NCBI GenBank assembly: GCA_948099385.1
Contig: CANUEZ040000193.1
Coordinates: forward strand, 1,624,501 to 1,688,500
Source of the DNA: Fasciola hepatica
Lineage: Eukaryota > Platyhelminthes > Trematoda > Plagiorchiida > Fasciolidae
Length of the DNA: 64,000 nucleotides
Reading direction: 5' to 3'
Shown here piece by piece: positions 58,344 to 64,000 of the stretch (its first letter is position 1; every line of letters begins with the position of its first letter). The translations under genes and the position numbers were made by a program. The notes under the pieces were generated by a model, which saw only the letters and a program-made list of their open reading frames with translations, was not told where the DNA came from and did no database searches.

Positions 58344-59936
58344 CTAAGTGTTTATAAAGTCAAAACAAGGAAAAATCCGATTACTTACCAACTGGTTTCA
58401 CTGCGTGATGAAACAAACATTATTTCAAGTTCACCATAGCGTTTCGTAGTTACTGCTAACATAATATTCGATCAGCATTCGTTTCCTGAGCTCGTTTCAC
58501 TGAGAAGAATAAGGCTGCTATCTAGCGACTAAGTGCATTTTTAGTTGCTCGAATCTTTTTGAAACAGATAATTTGACAAACTACTTGGGTGACTGGTTTT
58601 TTGACTGGTTAAATGTGCTCGTAGAATGAACCGATTAGAAGAACAACCAACACCGAGCGTTCGAATTGTCTCGAAATTTCACATTTTATCATGACCAGAA
58701 TGTGATCAAAGAACCAATGATACCACTGTTCACTAATTCTGACTTTTACGAATATCTACCCAAAAGACAAAGAATTGTGCCGAGGTGTCCATGCTGTCTT
58801 GATAGATGATGATGTTTGTGCATTGGTTTCATAATTCATATCAATTGGTTTCAAACTGCATTGTACACGGAAGCCAACCTAAGCGTCATATGACAACCTC
58901 CCACCTGATTATCATCGAAATAGTTTCCACTTTCGCCTGCTATTTCATTAGGCGCCTATATTGTCATTCTAGTCAAATAAACGGTAATTTGATTTGAAAC
59001 TTCATATTCATATTTCATTTGAGCAGTAGTTAATTTTCTCAGACGCTTATTTATTGACGATTCACTATTGTTTGAACCCCTTCTCAGACTGATGTTGGTG
59101 CAGAAGCATCATTCCTTTGATAGCCTGTTTGGTGAATTGGCAAGACACGCTGACTATTTTTCGGAACTTGTTACAAGCACTAGACTTGATAGAAAAAGCT
59201 CAGATTACTAATAAATGTCTCTGACTTTCTCCGAACTGATACTTATAAGCCTTTTTTCCACACTTAAGATAGCAACCTAGCATCTAGCACCTCCGGAACT
59301 GCCAGTAACTAATCTGACATCGTCACTGTTCTTCATGCCGTATAAACCGAAAAAGACACTGAACACTAATCTGCTAATCATCAAAACCCGTCCAGCTTTT
59401 CGGAACCGTTTCGAGTGTTTTGAATGTAACTTCACATAATCCAGCTCACCCTTCCCAAATTATTACTGTAATCGAGGCACCATTCAGTTAATCTGACACG
59501 ATTATACGATTTACCTTGAAGTGATGTTGAAATTTTACCTGATTTTGAAAATGTCCTCAACAAATTGCGTTATCTTTCAAATCCAACAGCTCAGGAGATT
59601 CTGCCCTAAATCAACCATTATATCTGCTTTTGTTTCTCAAGGCGTCTTACCATACCAATGCTTTCTGTCCCGCGTAATATTTTGCTATTTATTAAAACAG
59701 AATTTTGGTTTTACTCAGAATTTAGACTACAGTCAATCACATATGTTACAAACCTTTTCACGGAAATTAATTCTGGCTGCTAGCAATGATTACCACAGGG
59801 TAAAATGAAGCTCGACTGATATGAAATAAATCCGGGAATGGTTGAGCATACTACTTATTCAATGCGAATTTTGTCGAATTTTGAATGGAATTGTAGTTCT
59901 TGGAATTATTATGTCCTCTACAATAAATGATACAAC
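58344..59936. other. No firm feature
   Basis: Both strands have short open pieces around 59,520-59,800. One reads DVEILPDFENVLNKLRYLS on plus; the minus strand has a donor-like ATCAG|GTAAAA. None has paired sites strong enough to call. Confidence 0.35.
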
Positions 59937-60155
59937 CTGACTCCAAAACGTGAGGTCAGTTAAGAGAGAGTGTATCAACGTGTTTCTCGCACAATTAAAG
60001 GCCTTCTGTAAAAGCCTTGCTGTAAATGAATCTTTACTATTTCTACGGTTTGAATACTGTATACGCATATACCCCAGAATGCTTATGTCACCCTCATTTA
60101 AAAAAGGATTTCCTTGCAACAGAGTTTTAGTTGCAAGAAACCACGAATTGCAAAA
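59937..60155 (-). CDS. Candidate internal exon, unknown protein
   Basis: 219 nt (73 codons, phase 0 to 0) with a strong acceptor (CGACTATTTTTCCAG) and donor AGTCAG|GTTGTA. It begins FCNSWFLATKTLLQGNPFLN and continues GYMRIQYSNRRNSKDSF. The frame stays open past the donor to 59,859. Unknown family. Confidence 0.35.
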
Positions 60156-60299
60156 CTGGAAAAATAGTCGTTTCTGCCTGATAAACTCTGTGTTGATAAT
60201 TGTGTTGTAGGTAATGCTCCCTCAGCTTGGATGATCAAGATTTATTCCAGCTGTATTCAACCAGCCTATTGATGTTTACATCCAAAAAGCCACTGGAGT

Positions 60300-60600
60300 T
60301 AGTTCCTCCGTGAATTTTTCACCGTACAGAGTGTTTTGGTGAACCCCTAGCTTCCCTACGGAACATGAAAATGATATCGATAGTCAAAGAAATCGCGATG
60401 GGATTCGAATTCCTTCGCAATGCAACAAGTGACCAACCGTATTGGGCATATGATGGCGGCTTCTGATTTGTGAACGGCGTAAGCGTCTCAATCCACTTCA
60501 TCCCTCATCGTAACGGCATGCATGAGATCAAACAGAAATTCTATCTCTTTCTGGACATATTAGTTGCTTTTTGATCGCCCTGTTAACCAAAATCAGAACA
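60300..60600 (+). pseudogene. Possible very degenerate PLE RT remnant
   Basis: The plus strand reads YWAYDGGF and FVNGVSVSIHF, then HEIKQKFYLFLDILVAF. This could be a decayed version of the PLE motif C and the LPFLDILI segment that follows it. Motif A is not seen, and the opposite strand is equally open. Weak call. Confidence 0.25.
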
Positions 60601-60911
60601 TACTATTACCCAAGTCGATCATGTTGGCTTTTTGTCTCACTCCCCAATCCAGTTACATCATCTTTTTAAAGAGATAAAGGGAAAATAGTGGTATTCTTTC
60701 ACGAGATTATGAATAGAATCCTCTACAGATGTTTTGTGATTTTATCATTCTCTTTGTCGAAAATTCCTATCTTTGAAAGAGTGTTTCATATATCCTTGCG
60801 GACCACTTTCGGCGTTTATTGAATCACTCTCATATGACCCCAAATCTTAAAATCAAATTTCAAGATCATACTTCCAAAATTTCGGCAGCCTTTCACTTGT
60901 CAAAACATTAC

Positions 60912-61033
60912 CAACTAGAAGTTGCCAATAGAACTCCAGATAAAATTGTTTTCCGAATGTGGTTGCTTTGCGCTTGCTCATTTCCACTGTGCAGAAACGT
61001 AACAGAAACTTCAACAGAAGTAATTGATCCAGG
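60912..61033 (-). CDS. Candidate internal exon, unknown protein
   Basis: 122 nt between acceptor AAATACGTATTTAG and donor GTTG|GTAATG. One base in, 40 codons, one base out. Begins LDQLLLLKFLLRFCTVEMSK and includes QFYLEFYWQLLV: hydrophobic, helix-like. Not in phase with the 59,937 exon directly. Confidence 0.33.
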
Positions 61034-61899
61034 CTAAATACGTATTTACACCTGAATGATGAGGACAGCATACGATGATTATTATTCGTATGGCTTAAAA
61101 TTTATTTATAATAGGTTTTTCAATCAACTGTGTCCGGGATCAACCATATTATTCAAAGTTAGCTAGGTTAAGTAATACCTACCTCTCACTAAGTAATACG
61201 ATTTAACGTGGAATTAATTCATTCACGGTTCTCATATTTCCAACTTATTTCAATGGTTGTGTGAAGAAAGTTACGAACCCAAAAGCTTTTAACGAAGAAA
61301 ATCATTTTTTCATTCTCATTCTGAATGCAGCTGTATGTGAATATACATGGAGCGAGCCTCCACAAGGGGCTCACGCGCTTTCTCACCGGGAAACACGAGT
61401 ATTAGAAAAAAAATTGTGAAAAACTATCAGCAACAGAGAAGGCCCATACATGACCCAGTCAGTCATGATTTCGTTAGTCCAGTCGTTCACGCGTTCCTCT
61501 GCAGAATGTCACGGAAGGATGTCATTACAATTAACAAGGGTGTATATACCTGATATGCGAACATCTGTATCAACTGCTCTCAGTGTGATGGCAGCACACA
61601 CATGCTACAATTCTCACCAAATTACAAAATATCGGACATCTCTGATATGACTCGAAAAGAAAACCCAAAAATCAGCTGACAGTTCAGATGAAAGCCTGCA
61701 AATGTAGCTGGTAACTATTTTCTCTGGTGTTCAGCACCAACTCAGATATGGTGGATACACTGTTGCTGATTTATTTACCCATTGTTAAATCTGTTCAGGC
61801 ATTTCAACAGAATAATTGTGAGTTGCCGCTGATTACTTGTGATTCGCCCAAGTTGCCTGTGGACCACGTGTTTCAGTGAATAGGTGAGGTGACCCACTT
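61034..61899. other. No recognisable feature
   Basis: Short open frames only (for example 61,347-61,553). Nothing recognised. Confidence 0.4.
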
Positions 61900-62290
61900 C
61901 CGCGTTGTTTATTTCACATCTGGGCACTGTATCTAAGGTTGTACGATGTTGTTTATTTTCCTCGAACCAGGATCTTCGTGTCCAGTTCATGCTTATTTTC
62001 CTCACTAGTCCAAACTCTATTGATATATAAAGTTGAATCTGAGCCATTATCGATGAATGCATGAACTAAACAACTTCCTTTAGGACCAATTACACGAACA
62101 GATATCACACATAAAACGTCCTCTGAGTATTGGTTTGGTTACACAATTCCAGTTCTGTTGCATTCGCAGCGCAGAAAACGCCCCGTTTTTCTTGATGCGG
62201 CATCTCTTACACTTTATCATGGCATTCAGGTTTATTGCGTTACTTACATTGACACAATGAACCACAACTTGTCCTGCATTCAATCATGGA
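61900..62290 (-). pseudogene. BEL/Pao-like retroelement protease remnant
   Basis: On the minus strand a frame reads VISVRVIGPKGSCLVHAFID then NGSDSTLYINRVW (62,130-62,010). This resembles the aspartic protease (peptidase A17) of BEL/Pao retrotransposons, where a DSG or DTG-like site sits in A(L/F)(I/L)D-x-GS-x-x-T; here the site is DNGS. Stops follow shortly (about 61,970). No LTRs or RT were found nearby. A chance match cannot be excluded. Confidence 0.38.
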
Positions 62291-63737
62291 ATGCTTATTT
62301 TACCTAGCATGGTTGCCTCTCATTTCTAAGCTACAAACAAGTTCTTGAATGAGGTACAGCCGACACTATGTTTCCCAGACTTCAGGAGTCAAATTCGAGG
62401 CAGCTTCAACTATCTGAATCTTTGGTTATCAGTACTACGCACTGGTTAGAAGATTGTCGGTCTGAACGTCGATGCATTCAGTATAACTGCTAGACTCGGT
62501 ACAATTACCTATTTCACATAAAGACTCTCAACCAGGGTGTAGTACGAAAGAAGCACTCTCTAATGATAAGTGTGCCACAAAGTTGAGTTAAAAAGGCGAC
62601 AGCGGCTTTAAGAGGATGAATAAACTAAGGAATAGGAGATGAGACTGTGTTTTACAATGACTTTCGCACACTCTACAGTCGAGGTTTGGAAATCGTTATT
62701 CCGAATTCCACTATCGCTCAGGTAAATTCACGAATCCCGTATTGAAACAGGATTCATCCGATAAGTCTACGATAATTGCTTAATAAATAATGAGCAATAA
62801 ACCTTTGCACAGAACTCAACCTTTTGGCCAAAATGATTCAGTAGAAGAGAAGCAGTTTACTTAGGATTTATGTAGTACGTTATTTGACCCAGCATCTAGT
62901 TTGGCCTTTTGATGTAGGTAGTGTGACATTGTATATGGATGAGAGGACAAAAAACGTCTGGAAGAAGGAGTCCCGTTTGACGGGTTTTGCCTCTTGTAAG
63001 GTGTGCCCAACCATACGTATACTTGCACAACTCACAATACGTTTATCACTTTAGTCTCATGTGAATCGGAAGATGAGTTTATGGCCGAAGAGTCCGTTGT
63101 TTTACAAACACAAGATGGCTCTCCAAACGTTATTTAGTCGTTTATCAAAGACTACCTTCCAAACGAGGACCCTTAGTCTCAACTTCTGACTTCTGATGTG
63201 AGTAGTGTTCTAATCTGTCTAGGTAGCTCTGTGAAGGGGACAATTCTGCTTCTAAATGAAAACATTTGTTTGAACTAAAAACAATCAGTTTATATAGGAT
63301 AGTAAGTGCCCGCTGTCAAAACCAAGGTACAAATAGCGTTGGCCTAGATCTGCTCCATAATTAGGTCTTCTGACAGGCTCTTTTGGGTCCCTCCCATTTG
63401 GCTGATGTAGTTCCTCTAGGTTAAAACAACTCTTGGCCACTGAATAATTGTGCAGTATGCAAGAATCACTGTCTTCGGTGAAGGTTGCTCATGTTCGATC
63501 TGCAAAATACAAAAACGCAGAAAACACCATGAGCACAAAGACTCAGTAAATGCATCAACAGGATGCTACACTTACGTTTATGGAACACTAATATAGCTGC
63601 CAACTTCCTGCTCACTACAATGGATTCCGTGGAATTCAGTTTAAAAAAAGCTTGTTAGTCGATTGATTCATTCCGCTCAGTTTATTGAGAGTGATTGTTG
63701 GTGGCTGACTGGATGGTTTCGTTCTACTTCACCACAG
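62291..63737. other. No firm feature; possible leader exon
   Basis: A 24-codon ORF MALQTLFSRLSKTTFQTRTL (from 63,114) precedes a strong donor GAT|GTGAGT (63,197/63,198). Spliced to 63,738 the junction would create ATG in frame with the downstream exon. This is speculative. Confidence 0.25.
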
Positions 63738-64000
63738 GCTGATTGAGCCATCGACCGGCTTCGCTGCCCTGAGATTTAGCATCGATTTGGGCGGACAATG
63801 TCGTGCTGCCTGCCAACGCTATCAGGCCGTCTATCGGCGAGTCATTCAATACCCTCACAAGTATTATGAGAACAAGGTGCTAAAACTACGATGGAGGGGA
63901 TCTCAAGTACAGGGTTGATTGGGCAGGAGAGTACTGGGTACACAAATCTGATGACCACCAAATCGGTCGTATGCTTCCGGCCGAATTTCGCCCCGTCATC
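63738..64000 (+). CDS. Candidate exon at right edge, partial and frame-shifted
   Basis: After a strong acceptor (TTCTACTTCACCACAG) 59 codons are open from 63,739 to a TGA at 63,916-63,918. They start LIEPSTGFAALRFSIDLGGQ and include YRRVIQYPHKYYENKVLKLR. A second frame, open from 63,884 to the window edge, continues with equally protein-like text (DLKYRVDWAGEYWVHKSDDH). A one-base indel near 63,880 may join them. The block is GC-richer than its surroundings, as coding DNA often is here. No family recognised; it runs out of the window. Confidence 0.4.

Overview
The window looks like nuclear DNA of an invertebrate animal. It is rich in repeats, has few genes, is moderately AT-rich, and shows no operons or bacterial signals. 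Penelope-like elements (PLEs) with GIY-YIG endonucleases, CR1/jockey-type LINEs, a BEL/Pao-like remnant, tRNA-derived SINE heads and many (TA)n tracts best fit a flatworm, probably a trematode. The species is inference only. The only reading frames clearly longer than chance belong to PLEs. No host protein could be named.

The main architecture is a very large inverted repeat. The left arm runs from base 1 (and surely beyond) to about 17,845, with a short continuation at 20,375-20,544. The right arm runs from about 41,532 to at least 57,945. The arms match as reverse complements, at about 89% in the outer parts and about 98-99% in internal islands. Each arm has its own insertions and deletions. 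The roughly 21-24 kb spacer is essentially single copy.

Left arm: an old PLE C-terminus interrupted by a LINE (7.3-8.85 kb, minus), a nearly complete PLE with direct pseudo-LTRs inside a (TA)n tract (PLE1, 8.92-11.55 kb, minus), and a small PLE/CR1 chimeric patch (13.38-13.77 kb). At the inner edge a younger, almost intact PLE (PLE2, 17.85-20.37 kb, plus) is nested in the end of an older PLE.

Spacer: a 742-bp solo LTR with a 5-bp target duplication (21.91-22.65 kb), three phase-compatible candidate exons on the plus strand (23.6, 27.8 and 28.7 kb), SINE heads (28.3, 30.8 and 31.2 kb), a foldback element built from a PLE end (30.4-30.6 kb), a tRNA-like hairpin (34.5 kb), and an old PLE (PLE3, 37.27-41.77 kb, plus) split by a 3.2-kb CR1-like LINE on the minus strand.

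Right arm: the reverse complement of the left without PLE1 and PLE2. It retains a fuller version of the PLE-interrupted-by-LINE nest (49.9-52.95 kb). Beyond the arm (57.95-64.0 kb) lie candidate minus-strand exons, weak PLE and BEL/Pao remnants, and a plausible plus-strand exon running towards the right edge. All host exons are inferred from splice signals and open frames and are tentative.
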